The notes beneath the pieces are model-generated. The model saw nothing but the letters and a program-made list of their open reading frames with translations, made no database searches and had not been told where the DNA came from. From UBA2022 sp964621555 (GTDB lineage: Bacteria; Patescibacteriota; Dojkabacteria; SC72), in the NCBI GenBank assembly GCA_964621555.1, contig CAZUOO010000014.1, forward strand, positions 1 to 23,736: a stretch of DNA of 23,736 nucleotides. Direction: 5' to 3'. Each line of letters starts with the position of its first letter. The stretch's first letter is position 1. This document shows positions 15,719 to 23,233 of the stretch, one piece after another. Made by a program: the position numbers and the translations under genes.

Positions 15719-17533
15719 ATGTGTATATATGAGATAATTAATACTATGATCACTAGTCAAAACGATACACAACCTGAAGCTAAGTATGAGGTGAGAGAAC
15801 ATCGATTTTCATATTTCGATATGCTTAGTGCACTCCCATCTGATAGTCTTGATTGTAAAATTCTTAGTGCATGGGGAGATTCTATAACCCGAGCCTCTCA
15901 CGAGGACTCTGAAACACCTGTGGCTGGACTTGAATTTTATTCATATACTGAGTCTGATTGGAGAAGAGTAATAGAGGAAACTATTTTTGAGGCGAATGGT
16001 GTATATGTTGCTATGCCGGTCCACTATCCTAAATGTGCTCAGATTATAGAGGGTGATAGTCCAGATCTATTCAATGAAAGACTTTCTGAACTGGTTGCTA
16101 AATTTAAAGAGACTGAAAAGAATCCACCTACGGATCCTGAATTTGATATTAACAAGGAGCGAGCTATCGTTAATGATACTCTTCGTGCATCACTTGCCAT
16201 ACAAACTATCAAACAACTTGCAACACTTGGTGTAAATATTGTCTTGGTAGAGGGGAGTAGCTCGGAAGCTTTTCTTGCAAGGGCTAGTTGTTTCCGTAAT
16301 GTAAGTATAATTCCTGCTTCGACGGAAACATTGTCTGGGAGTAAAAGGTTGGGTATGGCGGCTGCACTTCAGGAAGTTGGAAGAAGAAGCGAGCTATCTC
16401 CTCATAAATTTGCACCTGTTGTTATACAGATGGAGCCAGAAAAGGTGATGCTCTCTCTCCAACGTTATATTTCTGCAATAACTAACCAAATTCGCTTTGG
16501 GCATACGCCTGTTGTTACTTTTGAAAGAGGTTTTGATCCTGGGGATCGTGGTTTACCAGATAATGTACGTGATTGGTTATCCGTACCTGATGACGCTGAT
16601 ACAAGAGGGTATCCATCATATCAATTCTACAATGAGCTCTATTTGAATACTTCATTGGGACAAAGTGCTGCGGATATACTAGGTATTTCAATTGAAGAAT
16701 TTAAAATTAGGTTTGGTAAAATCAGAGATCTACTTAATGGAACTAGAGCAATCTCTATGTCTGACCATGATAATGTACTTCACTATTTCTTTGCCAATTA
16801 TGAGGCAGATGGATATACAGGGGGTATGTCACCTGATAGGTACTTTAATGCTGTTTATGCCTTCTATTTACTTATGGTTTCTGATGGGCGTCATGATGAT
16901 ATTGGGGAAGTTGCTGCAAAGCAAGGGGATAATTTATATGGAGGTCCACAGGCTGCTTTTGAAGGCCCAGGTAATGATGAAATAAACGCAAAGCGTGATG
17001 ATCAGCGTGGGCAGTTGGCCGCTTTTGTTAGGGCTCTTGCAAATCTTATGACTGAAAATAAGTCTATATTATCTGAGAAAAAGAATTTCCTTGTGACCAC
17101 AGATATAATTGAGGAGTTCAAACGTATTCCTCTTCCCGATGGATATTCAATTGAAGAATACGAAAACAAATCATACGGAAAGTATTTAACATTAATGCAT
17201 GGAGAGATTGTTATTGGATATGTAACTGATTCCAGAGAAGTTCTAGGAGGTCTTCCTAGAACACCCGCGGAGTTACATTTTGAACTATCTCCATTTATTA
17301 AAGACGAGGAACTAAATGAATTAGCGAAGATGATTGCAGAGGTTGCACGCGGTAATATGGCATATCACTATGTGCTAACCACATACAAGTCAAATATTCT
17401 CCCTCGTATGACAGAAGAGATGCGTAAGACCCTTCTGTCATACCTATTTGCTGGAATGGTATCAATTGGGCATGGTTCTAATCGCTTATCTCTATCTGAA
17501 TTTAGTAGCCAAGTGGTAGCCACTACTGGTTAA
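15719..17533 (+). CDS. Unassigned 604-aa protein, possible GT-A-like glycosyltransferase domain
   Basis: I do not firmly recognise this protein. It is soluble-looking, with no signal peptide or membrane helix. Residues about 140-300 read like a nucleotide-sugar transferase core: SLAIQTIKQLATLGVNIVLVEGSSSEAFLA, then SKRLGMAAALQE, then PVVIQMEPEK. The QMEPEK segment recalls the acidic motif of some GT-A-like families. Later features are RGYPSYQFYNELYLNTSLG, SMSDHDNVLHYFFANYEADGY (Asp/His-rich), and a C-terminal domain (about 440-600) of unknown type. The frame opens at ATG 15719; an ATG at 15746 (MITSQNDTQPE) is equally possible and fits an upstream TACAAT box at 15712-15717 better. It follows the candidate structured RNA. 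Its stop abuts the stop of the convergent glsB-like gene with no spare base. Confidence 0.8.
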   Translation: MCIYEIINTMITSQNDTQPEAKYEVREHRFSYFDMLSALPSDSLDCKILSAWGDSITRASHEDSETPVAGLEFYSYTESDWRRVIEETIFEANGVYVAMPVHYPKCAQIIEGDSPDLFNERLSELVAKFKETEKNPPTDPEFDINKERAIVNDTLRASLAIQTIKQLATLGVNIVLVEGSSSEAFLARASCFRNVSIIPASTETLSGSKRLGMAAALQEVGRRSELSPHKFAPVVIQMEPEKVMLSLQRYISAITNQIRFGHTPVVTFERGFDPGDRGLPDNVRDWLSVPDDADTRGYPSYQFYNELYLNTSLGQSAADILGISIEEFKIRFGKIRDLLNGTRAISMSDHDNVLHYFFANYEADGYTGGMSPDRYFNAVYAFYLLMVSDGRHDDIGEVAAKQGDNLYGGPQAAFEGPGNDEINAKRDDQRGQLAAFVRALANLMTENKSILSEKKNFLVTTDIIEEFKRIPLPDGYSIEEYENKSYGKYLTLMHGEIVIGYVTDSREVLGGLPRTPAELHFELSPFIKDEELNELAKMIAEVARGNMAYHYVLTTYKSNILPRMTEEMRKTLLSYLFAGMVSIGHGSNRLSLSEFSSQVVATTG

Positions 17534-17785
17534 CTATCTTCTCTCTCTTCTGATTAATCTTCCTAGTAGTATTACTACTACCGCACCAATTATCGCTACA
17601 ATTACACTGTATACATTAAAACCAGTTATACCTGAAAGACCAAGTATGTTCATTATAAAACCACCTAATACTCCACCTATGATACCTAGTATAATGTTCT
17701 CAAGTAACCCGTTATCACTCTTCATAATTATTCCTGCTATCCAACCTGCAAGTGCACCTAATACGATCCAAAGTATAATATCCAT
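17534..17785 (-). CDS. GlsB/YeaQ/YmgE family small membrane protein
   Basis: An 83-residue hydrophobic, glycine-rich protein with three membrane segments and the family pattern: ILWIVLGALAGWIAGIIM, then LENIILGIIGGVLGGFI, then a third helix ending in RLIRRERR. This matches the transglycosylase-associated (GlsB/YeaQ/YmgE) family, whose members are induced by stress and the stationary phase; biochemical function is unproven. It lies 34 bases after the YggT-like gene on the same strand, so the two probably form one operon under the promoter near 18388-18415. Confidence 0.93.
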   Translation of the reverse strand: MDIILWIVLGALAGWIAGIIMKSDNGLLENIILGIIGGVLGGFIMNILGLSGITGFNVYSVIVAIIGAVVVILLGRLIRRERR

Positions 17786-17819
17786 AATTGTTATTAAAAA
17801 ATTTAAGCCGAAAAATTAA

Positions 17820-18215
17820 TTACTTCTCTTGTACGTTTCCTGAAAGTATCTGTATCAACTTTACGATTCCCCACGCCATTGCAATATATACAATTATAGC
17901 TACAAGAGTGGCGGGTTCAAATACAGAGCTTGTTTGAATTCCATAAGATACCCCGTTATCAAATATTCCAGCGAATGGTGCTGTTAGAATATCTGTTGCT
18001 CCATATATAAATTGTACAAAACCATTTGATACTCCTGCACCAAATAACTTTAGCACAAATCTAGAAACTAATAGGATGTCTATGATTCCGAAAAAGAAAT
18101 ATATTAGGTATTCTACGGTTTGAAATGATGTAGCTTTGGTCTCAACAGGTACTTCTTCGTTTGAAACCCCCTCACTACTATCCTTAATTACCGTCTTCTC
18201 AATTACTTCTGCCAT
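17820..18215 (-). CDS. YggT family membrane protein
   Basis: A 131-residue membrane protein. An acidic soluble N terminus of about 30 residues (EGVSNEEVPVETK) precedes the membrane part. Helices lie at about 34-58 (EYLIYFFFGIIDILLVSRFVLKLFGA) and 100-124 (PATLVAIIVYIAMAWGIVKLI), joined by a loop with the YggT-like FIYGATDILTAPFAGIF. YggT proteins are linked to osmotic-stress tolerance and envelope or division functions; the molecular role is unclear. It is first gene of a two-gene unit with the GlsB-like protein. Its 5' leader of about 165 bases is much longer than any other in the window, which suggests post-transcriptional control. Confidence 0.85.
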   Translation of the reverse strand: MAEVIEKTVIKDSSEGVSNEEVPVETKATSFQTVEYLIYFFFGIIDILLVSRFVLKLFGAGVSNGFVQFIYGATDILTAPFAGIFDNGVSYGIQTSSVFEPATLVAIIVYIAMAWGIVKLIQILSGNVQEK

Positions 18216-18387
18216 TTAAATTCCTTCCTTCTAATTTTAAATATCTTCTTGGTTTCAATTTGTAAGTAGCTAACAATCACGGCTGAATTTCTGGGTGGGT
18301 GAAGACTTAAGGTAGTCCGTGTGTTCGTGAAAGTTATAGAAAGGAAGACAAGAGGATCTCCGTCTTGTAGTGTTCGTTATACATATA
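18216..18387 (-). other. Long potentially structured 5' leader of the yggT-glsB operon
   Basis: From the predicted start near 18381, about 165 bases precede the ATG. A hairpin pairs ACAAGA-GGA 18348-18356 with TCC-g-TCTTGT 18359-18368: nine pairs, one bulged base and a two-base loop as drawn, so one inner pair must open. A longer-range stem pairs CACGGCT (starting about 18279) with AGTCCGTG (about 18315-18322), with one bulge. No open frame of note. AGGAAGGAA just before the ATG at 18215 is a strong Shine-Dalgarno sequence. Confidence 0.4.
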
Positions 18388-18415
18388 ATACTACGCTTTG
18401 TTGCCAACAAGTCAA
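18388..18415 (-). promoter_or_regulatory. yggT-glsB promoter with palindromic operator
   Basis: On the minus strand TTGACT (18415-18410) and TAGTAT (18393-18388) stand 16 bases apart. Immediately after the -35 lies a 13-base palindrome, TTGTTGCCAACAA at 18398-18410, with perfect six-base arms around one central base. A repressor bound there would block polymerase. Confidence 0.5.
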
Positions 18416-18429
18416 TAGGGGGGAGGGGG

Positions 18430-19167
18430 CTATGCTTCTATAGAGTATGAGACTCTGGTGTTTCCCTTCTTGCTCTTGATACCTTTAATGGTGAGCCCTT
18501 TAAGCTCAGTGATGTTTTTAACATGTGTTCCTCCACATGGGATGAACAGTTCATTCCATACTGATACAATTCGTATTGGTTTTCCTTCTGGTATGTATGA
18601 GGGGAGGAAGTAGCAGACTTCTTTTGCTTCCTCAAGAGATGATATCCTAACAATCACTTCATATCCCTCACTAATTAATTTGTCTAATTCTGTTTGTAGT
18701 TTTAGAGTAATATTTTCTTGCCCAATTTCTCCTACATACTCAACGTATGGTCCGTCAGCGAAATGATATCCTTTCAAAGGTACAATTTCGTTATATCCGA
18801 TATTTCTTAACGCCACATCAATTAAATGCCCGCTACTGTGTAACTTGCTATTTAGTTCTCTTCTAATTGAATCGACCTTTAGTGATACATTCTCAGAAAC
18901 TTCAATATTTCCGCTTGTGAAATTACCAATATGAAATACTTGACCATCTATAAATCGTACTTCTTGAACTTCAAATATACTGTTTTCGGTTTCTATAGCT
19001 CCAATATCATATGGTTGACCTCCTCCTTGAGGGTAGAAGATAGTTTTATCTAATATGATTGTTTTCCTTCCATCCTCATTTTCTACGATATCTATAACCT
19101 TTGAGTTAGGCATCTCTGTAGAATTATCTGTCATATATAGTAGATGGGTGATTTCTTTATTATTCAT
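18430..19167 (-). CDS. alaX: AlaX-type alanyl-tRNA editing protein
   Basis: A 245-residue stand-alone editing enzyme homologous to the editing domain of alanyl-tRNA synthetase. It hydrolyses mischarged Ser- or Gly-tRNA-Ala in trans. Zinc ligands are HSSGH (His110, His114) and CGGTH (Cys211, His215). The N-terminal glycine motif PQGGGQPYDIG (46-56) marks the longer AlaX-M group, in which it contributes to Ser discrimination. The start at 19167 is the first ATG; Met12 is an alternative. A TATAAT box lies about 26 bases upstream. The stop is followed on the minus strand by a C5-T-C6 run. It sits upstream of, but apparently separate from, the yggT-glsB promoter. Confidence 0.94.
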   Translation of the reverse strand: MNNKEITHLLYMTDNSTEMPNSKVIDIVENEDGRKTIILDKTIFYPQGGGQPYDIGAIETENSIFEVQEVRFIDGQVFHIGNFTSGNIEVSENVSLKVDSIRRELNSKLHSSGHLIDVALRNIGYNEIVPLKGYHFADGPYVEYVGEIGQENITLKLQTELDKLISEGYEVIVRISSLEEAKEVCYFLPSYIPEGKPIRIVSVWNELFIPCGGTHVKNITELKGLTIKGIKSKKGNTRVSYSIEA

Positions 19168-19192
19168 AGCATTGGTTATAAATATATAGGGA

Positions 19193-19198
19193 ATTATA
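19193..19198 (-). promoter_or_regulatory. -10 box of alaX
   Basis: The minus strand reads TTGTATAAT. The start would be near 19186, giving a leader of about 19 bases without an evident Shine-Dalgarno site. Confidence 0.5.
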
Positions 19199-19248
19199 CA
19201 ACTGTATTAGGTAAAGGGGAATGATAGAGGATGTCATCTGTTCTGGTG

Positions 19249-19254
19249 TATAAT
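19249..19254 (+). promoter_or_regulatory. -10 box of the methyltransferase gene at 19282
   Basis: GTGTATAAT, the same extended string seen before the genes at 14280 and 20045. Predicted leader about 21 bases. Confidence 0.5.
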
Positions 19255-19281
19255 TGAATATAAATTAAGAGTGATCTCAAT

Positions 19282-19968
19282 ATGACAAAAGCTATCCCAG
19301 TTCCCGCAAACGATAAAGAATATATTTTTTCGGAAGGAATAGATTACTCAAAGACTTCGAAAGGTTCAATTTGGGGGAAAGAGGATAAAGCTACGATTGA
19401 TTTCTTGAAGAATTTGGTCGTAAAAGGTTCAAACTGGGTAAATCTAGCGTCTGGTGATGGGAGATATAACAACCTAATAGCAAATAATGCAGATAAAGTT
19501 GTAGATATCGATATCGATCAAGGTGCTTTGGATAAGTTATACCGAAATACTCCTGAAGAGTTGCAGGGTAAATTGGAATTGAAAGTTTTCAACATTGCAA
19601 AGGTCTTCCCGCTAAACTCAAATAGCTATGATGGCGTTTTTAATTCCGGTACGCTGTATCTATTTCCAGAGAATGTGTTTATAGGTATGGCTTCTGAGAT
19701 ATCACGAATATTGAAAATCGGAGGTAAGATTGCAATTGAGTTTTCTGTGAATATAAAACGGATTGATAGGAATGGAAAGTTATTATCTTTCGGAGATGAA
19801 CCTATGTATACCAAGCAAGCAGCAATCGAAATGCTAAGTTGGGCATTCCCAAATTTTGAAATGAGATATTTAGATGGGGATAGCGTAGTAGATGACACGA
19901 AAGAGGCTAATCCTCCTTATATGTTCTATTGCGATACTATATTAGTAGAGGGTACAAAGATTTCATAA
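19282..19968 (+). CDS. Class I SAM-dependent methyltransferase
   Basis: A 228-residue Rossmann-fold methyltransferase. Motif I is VNLASGDGRYN (53-63), and the acidic residue binding the SAM ribose is in VVDIDID (73-79). SYDGVFNSGTLYLF is the post-motif II strand, and ISRILKIGGKIAIEF is the usual motif III region of methyltransferase domain 11-type enzymes. The acceptor is unknown. It has its own TATAAT promoter and is followed by another promoter before the epimerase gene, so it appears to be a single-gene unit. Confidence 0.88.
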   Translation: MTKAIPVPANDKEYIFSEGIDYSKTSKGSIWGKEDKATIDFLKNLVVKGSNWVNLASGDGRYNNLIANNADKVVDIDIDQGALDKLYRNTPEELQGKLELKVFNIAKVFPLNSNSYDGVFNSGTLYLFPENVFIGMASEISRILKIGGKIAIEFSVNIKRIDRNGKLLSFGDEPMYTKQAAIEMLSWAFPNFEMRYLDGDSVVDDTKEANPPYMFYCDTILVEGTKIS

Positions 19969-20033
19969 TAATGAGGAAAAATGTATCTAGGGTAACTTTT
20001 CCAATGGATTTAACGTATCTAAGTGTTCAAGTG

Positions 20034-20039
20034 TATAAT
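20034..20039 (+). promoter_or_regulatory. -10 box of the epimerase-GNAT operon, leaderless configuration
   Basis: GTGTATAAT with five bases between the box and the ATG at 20045. The predicted transcript starts on or next to the start codon. Confidence 0.58.
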
Positions 20040-20044
20040 CGAAT

Positions 20045-20908
20045 ATGAAAAGTAAAAAGAAGGTTCTACTCACAGGCTCAACTAGTTTTCTAGGTTCCAA
20101 ATTTTTTGAAATGTATAGTACGCACTTTGAAATATTAGGCGTTTCATTAAGTGATCCTGATAATCCTGTAGATATTCTAAACTACGATATACTGTTTGAG
20201 ACTATCTCAAAGTTTCAACCTAATGTTGTGGTACATTTCGCTGCTGTGGTTGATAATGATGTTTCTAAGGTTAGAGAACCCAATATCCAAGGTACTAAGA
20301 ACATTGTTCAAATCGCTAAGGAATATAATATTCCAATTGTATATATGAGTTCGGAGGCCGTATATGGTGGACGTGAAGATACAGGAAACTATAGTGAAAG
20401 TGATGAATATAAACCTAGGAGTATATATGGTGAAACAAAAGTGGAATCTGAAAAAGTAATTCTTGAATCGGGTCTTAACTACCTTATCCTCAGAGGACAT
20501 AGATTTGTTGGTATATCAAGAAGATTCAATAAGGCTAAGCAGTTTCCAGATACGCTAAAAGCAATCTTAAACCATCAGATTGTACATTTAGATTCAATAA
20601 AACTGTTTAAACCATGTCTCATAAATCATTTATCAGAGATTATTGAGCATTATATTAGTAATGATATGGATAAAAAGGTAATAATGAATGTTGGGGTTGA
20701 TAAAGCTACAACATATTACGATTTCATACTTGATGTTGTGAATGTATTAGGATTAGATGCAAGCTTAGTTAAACCTGATGGTAATGAAGTTGGTTGGCCA
20801 AATAACTCAACGCTATCCTTAGAGCGGTTAAAGAATTCAGGATATCCAATCGTTGAATACTCAGTGCTTTTAGAGAAAATTAATATTGATTGGGGAATCA
20901 AATCGTGA
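20045..20908 (+). CDS. NAD-dependent epimerase/RmlD-like sugar-nucleotide reductase
   Basis: An extended short-chain dehydrogenase of 287 residues. The dinucleotide-binding loop is TGSTSFLG (10-17), with Ser for one usual Gly. VVVHFAAVVD, MSSEAVYGG (101-109) and the catalytic Tyr128-x3-Lys132 (YGETK) follow, with Ser103 as the third catalytic residue. The size and the substrate-domain pattern (LNYLILRGHRFVG, the later DFILDVVNVLGL) resemble RmlD, which makes dTDP-rhamnose. No other rml gene is near, so the sugar is uncertain. Its TGA overlaps the GTG of the GNAT gene. Confidence 0.88.
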   Translation: MKSKKKVLLTGSTSFLGSKFFEMYSTHFEILGVSLSDPDNPVDILNYDILFETISKFQPNVVVHFAAVVDNDVSKVREPNIQGTKNIVQIAKEYNIPIVYMSSEAVYGGREDTGNYSESDEYKPRSIYGETKVESEKVILESGLNYLILRGHRFVGISRRFNKAKQFPDTLKAILNHQIVHLDSIKLFKPCLINHLSEIIEHYISNDMDKKVIMNVGVDKATTYYDFILDVVNVLGLDASLVKPDGNEVGWPNNSTLSLERLKNSGYPIVEYSVLLEKINIDWGIKS

Positions 20909-21327
20909 TTATTTCGGTTGAGAAATTTAATGAATTTCAGGGCACCTATAGAGCTGCGTTGAATAGTTACCCATATCATGCTTATTGTCCGATCCACTCT
21001 ACATCTAAGTCCCCTTATGAAATCCCCTTTGGTGTCTATAACCAGATTAATCCAACAGAAATGGTGGGTGAGTTGCTATTGCAGATAAACGGGGAGGATT
21101 GCGCTTGCATTACATCCTTTTTTATACTAGAAAGTTTTAGAGGGAAAGGTTTGGGTACTCGTTTATTGAAAGAAACTATCAAAGTTTGCGAAGATAATGA
21201 AATTAAGCTTTTAAGTATTGAAACTCATAGGGAGAAAGCAATTACTTGTCTACTAACTGGATTTGGCCTTAAAGAAGTTGAATCGGATGACGAAAGCTAT
21301 ACATCCTTTCTAAGAGAAATCTCATAA
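20905..21327 (+). CDS. GNAT family N-acetyltransferase
   Basis: A 140-residue acetyl-CoA dependent N-acetyltransferase. The acetyl-CoA pyrophosphate loop is RGKGLGTRLL (79-88) in motif A, and motif B follows around ITCLLTGFGLKEV. I chose the GTG at 20905, which overlaps the TGA of the upstream gene as GTGA, over a TTG at 20890 inside that gene. Such overlap implies coupled translation, so it may modify the product of the epimerase/reductase, for example an amino sugar. That link is inferred only from position. The next gene is convergent, 42 bases away. Confidence 0.86.
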   Translation: MIISVEKFNEFQGTYRAALNSYPYHAYCPIHSTSKSPYEIPFGVYNQINPTEMVGELLLQINGEDCACITSFFILESFRGKGLGTRLLKETIKVCEDNEIKLLSIETHREKAITCLLTGFGLKEVESDDESYTSFLREIS

Positions 21328-21369
21328 TTTGAACGTTTCTCTAGTATATGTGATTGCGTTAAAATCGGT

Positions 21370-22380
21370 TTAGTATTTATTCAAGTTAATATCAATTGTT
21401 TCGTTATCTTTCTGAGCTGTTGTTTCTACATATCCAGTGGATTGATTTCCCGCAATATCCTTAACAACTACTTTGTATTTGTTTAATCCCCCCCTTATAA
21501 AAAGCGTTAATCTTTGGTAAATCTCCCTGTTTTCATCCCATTTTATTTCTTTACCGTCGATACTTACAAACTTTATTCCTTCAGATACTGATCCAGTAAT
21601 TGGTACTGAGTTATATGAGTCTAAGTAACCTGTCCATGTGTCAATTCTTACATTTATGTTCTCAATTGTATTAACCCTTGATGATGACTCTCTATTGTAC
21701 AAGCTCATCGTCATATTTATATTTGGTGGTTTTGTATCACATTCAACTATTTTTGAGTATATTACCTCGGTTATATTGTTGTAACGGTCGGATAATTTAA
21801 ATAATAAAGTATTCTTACCTTCTATTAGATTATAAGTGTATTTGAATGTTCCATCTGTTTCTGGTATTACTTTTTCGCTCCCTATTAGCAGTTCATCTTG
21901 GCTTGCCATTTTTCCTACAAGCAAAATGCTCTTTTTATTTGTAAGTGAAGGCAGTTTTGTATCTAGTTTAAAAGATTTTGGATTGGGGGCGGTTAAATCT
22001 GCGATAACCTTTTGCTCTGAACTGAATTCACTTTGGATTTCACCTATGACCTGCCTAACTTTTATAACTGCCTCTCCTTCCACTTTAAGTTCAATACTCT
22101 TTGAATAATAACCAGAATCGTTCACATCCGTTTGGGAGTAGTATGAGTTATTCACGTAAATGTACACTTTCGCGTCAGGATTTCCTGCACCGCTAATAAG
22201 CAGATTCTGGCCATTTATTTGAGGTAATTCTTTAATTGTAGGTATCGGAAGGCTAGTAATTCTATTCTTATCATTAAGGCTTTTATAGTATAGGAAAGCG
22301 AAGAAGAGTAGCCCGATGAAACTTGTTAGAGTTATAAATATACCGATTCTAATAAGTAGTGCTTCTTTTTTTAATTTCAT
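21370..22380 (-). CDS. Membrane-anchored Ig-like repeat protein
   Basis: A 336-residue protein with a basic N terminus (MKLKKEALLIR), one membrane helix (about 12-32) and an extracellular remainder. This consists of three beta-sandwich units: about 50-128 (INGQNLLISGAGNPDAKVYI), 129-215 (starting ADLTAPNPKSF) and 216-325 (starting CDTKPPNINM and ending VVKDIAGNQS). These resemble bacterial Ig-like/Big repeats in which each unit opens with a D-x-x-x-P-x linker. No enzyme motif is visible; it is probably a surface adhesin or scaffold. A TATAAT box lies nine bases before the ATG, giving almost no leader. Confidence 0.82.
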   Translation of the reverse strand: MKLKKEALLIRIGIFITLTSFIGLLFFAFLYYKSLNDKNRITSLPIPTIKELPQINGQNLLISGAGNPDAKVYIYVNNSYYSQTDVNDSGYYSKSIELKVEGEAVIKVRQVIGEIQSEFSSEQKVIADLTAPNPKSFKLDTKLPSLTNKKSILLVGKMASQDELLIGSEKVIPETDGTFKYTYNLIEGKNTLLFKLSDRYNNITEVIYSKIVECDTKPPNINMTMSLYNRESSSRVNTIENINVRIDTWTGYLDSYNSVPITGSVSEGIKFVSIDGKEIKWDENREIYQRLTLFIRGGLNKYKVVVKDIAGNQSTGYVETTAQKDNETIDINLNKY

Positions 22381-22388
22381 AAATTTGA

Positions 22389-22394
22389 ATTATA
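22389..22394 (-). promoter_or_regulatory. -10 box of the Ig-like protein gene
   Basis: The minus strand reads TATATAATTC, with the hexamer ending nine bases before the ATG at 22380. The expected leader is about two bases. Confidence 0.5.
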
Positions 22395-22585
22395 TAAAAG
22401 TAATATTACAGGGAATATAATTAACACTAGCTTTAATCTCTAAGATATTTTTATTATGTAGATTATACCCTTATTTATGAAAGAGTTGTATCTATATTCG
22501 AGACTTTTGGATGGGAAAATAGTTATTCGTGAGATGTAGACAAATAATGATCTAAGACCTGATGTGGCACTTCTAAACCTCCAAT

Positions 22586-23086
22586 TTATTCTCCTGCCTT
22601 TTTAATAATTTCAAGATCAATCTTTTTCATTGGCATAAAAGCCGCGGTTACAGCTTCTGCTTTTTGAGGGTCTCTCATCATCTCATCTAGGATCCTTGGG
22701 GCTATTTGCCAAGTCACACCGAATTTATCCTGGCACCATCCACATTGTTCAGCTTCAGGAACTGCTGAGAGTTTTTCCCAGAAAAAATCAATCTCCTCTT
22801 GTGTTTCGCATTCGATTATAAATGATATGGCGCCATTAAGTTTGAATGGGTCGTAGGGGCCACCATTAAGAGCCATAAAACTGATGCCATCAAGCTCGCA
22901 TTCAGCAGTGAGGACCGACCCTTCAGGTCTTCCAGAAACTTCTTCAGATGCTTTAGGCGATTTTGTAATGTCTCCCATTTTTGCATCATGATTACCAGGG
23001 GCTGATTTGAAAGTGTCTATGTAGTATTTTACCGCCTCTTCTCCGTCATTATTGGCAAACCAGATGCATGTAATTAGCTTACTCAT
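22586..23086 (-). CDS. PhnB-like VOC superfamily protein
   Basis: A 166-residue vicinal-oxygen-chelate fold protein of the PhnB / 3-demethylubiquinone methyltransferase-like group. It opens KLITCIWFANNDGEEAVKYY and has the late signature EQCGWCQDKFGVTWQIAPRIL, followed by DPQKAEAVTAAFMPMKKIDL; all are typical of the family. The enzymatic role is unknown. The frame opens at 23191, but the first 35 residues (SYFEYLIYAEY...) are unlike the family, and the ATG at 23086 gives the normal start. A TATAAT at 23090-23095 on the minus strand is only three bases before that ATG, too close to be its -10 box by normal rules, so the true promoter is unclear. Confidence 0.88.
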   Translation of the reverse strand: MSKLITCIWFANNDGEEAVKYYIDTFKSAPGNHDAKMGDITKSPKASEEVSGRPEGSVLTAECELDGISFMALNGGPYDPFKLNGAISFIIECETQEEIDFFWEKLSAVPEAEQCGWCQDKFGVTWQIAPRILDEMMRDPQKAEAVTAAFMPMKKIDLEIIKKAGE

Positions 23087-23200
23087 AGGATTATAGTAAC
23101 AGAGTGAATGAAGCTCTGCAATATCACAGTACCAATTCAGTGTGGAGTGAATAAAATACTCCGCGTATATGAGATATTCAAAGTAACTCAACTCTTGATG

Positions 23201-23206
23201 TATAAT
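23201..23206 (+). promoter_or_regulatory. -10 box of the Nudix gene
   Basis: GATGTATAAT, predicted start near 23213 and a leader of about 21 bases before the ATG at 23234. Confidence 0.5.
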
Positions 23207-23233
23207 GGATAGTTAAAATATTATTGTAATTAC

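Noticed and set aside
22381..22585. Possible gene or RNA in the 205-base gap between the Ig-like and PhnB-like genes
   Set aside because: Apart from the -10 box at 22389-22394, I see only AT-rich sequence without an open frame or strong helices.
23087..23191. 35-residue N-terminal extension of the PhnB-like protein
   Set aside because: The residues are unlike the family, which begins at MSKLITCIWF.
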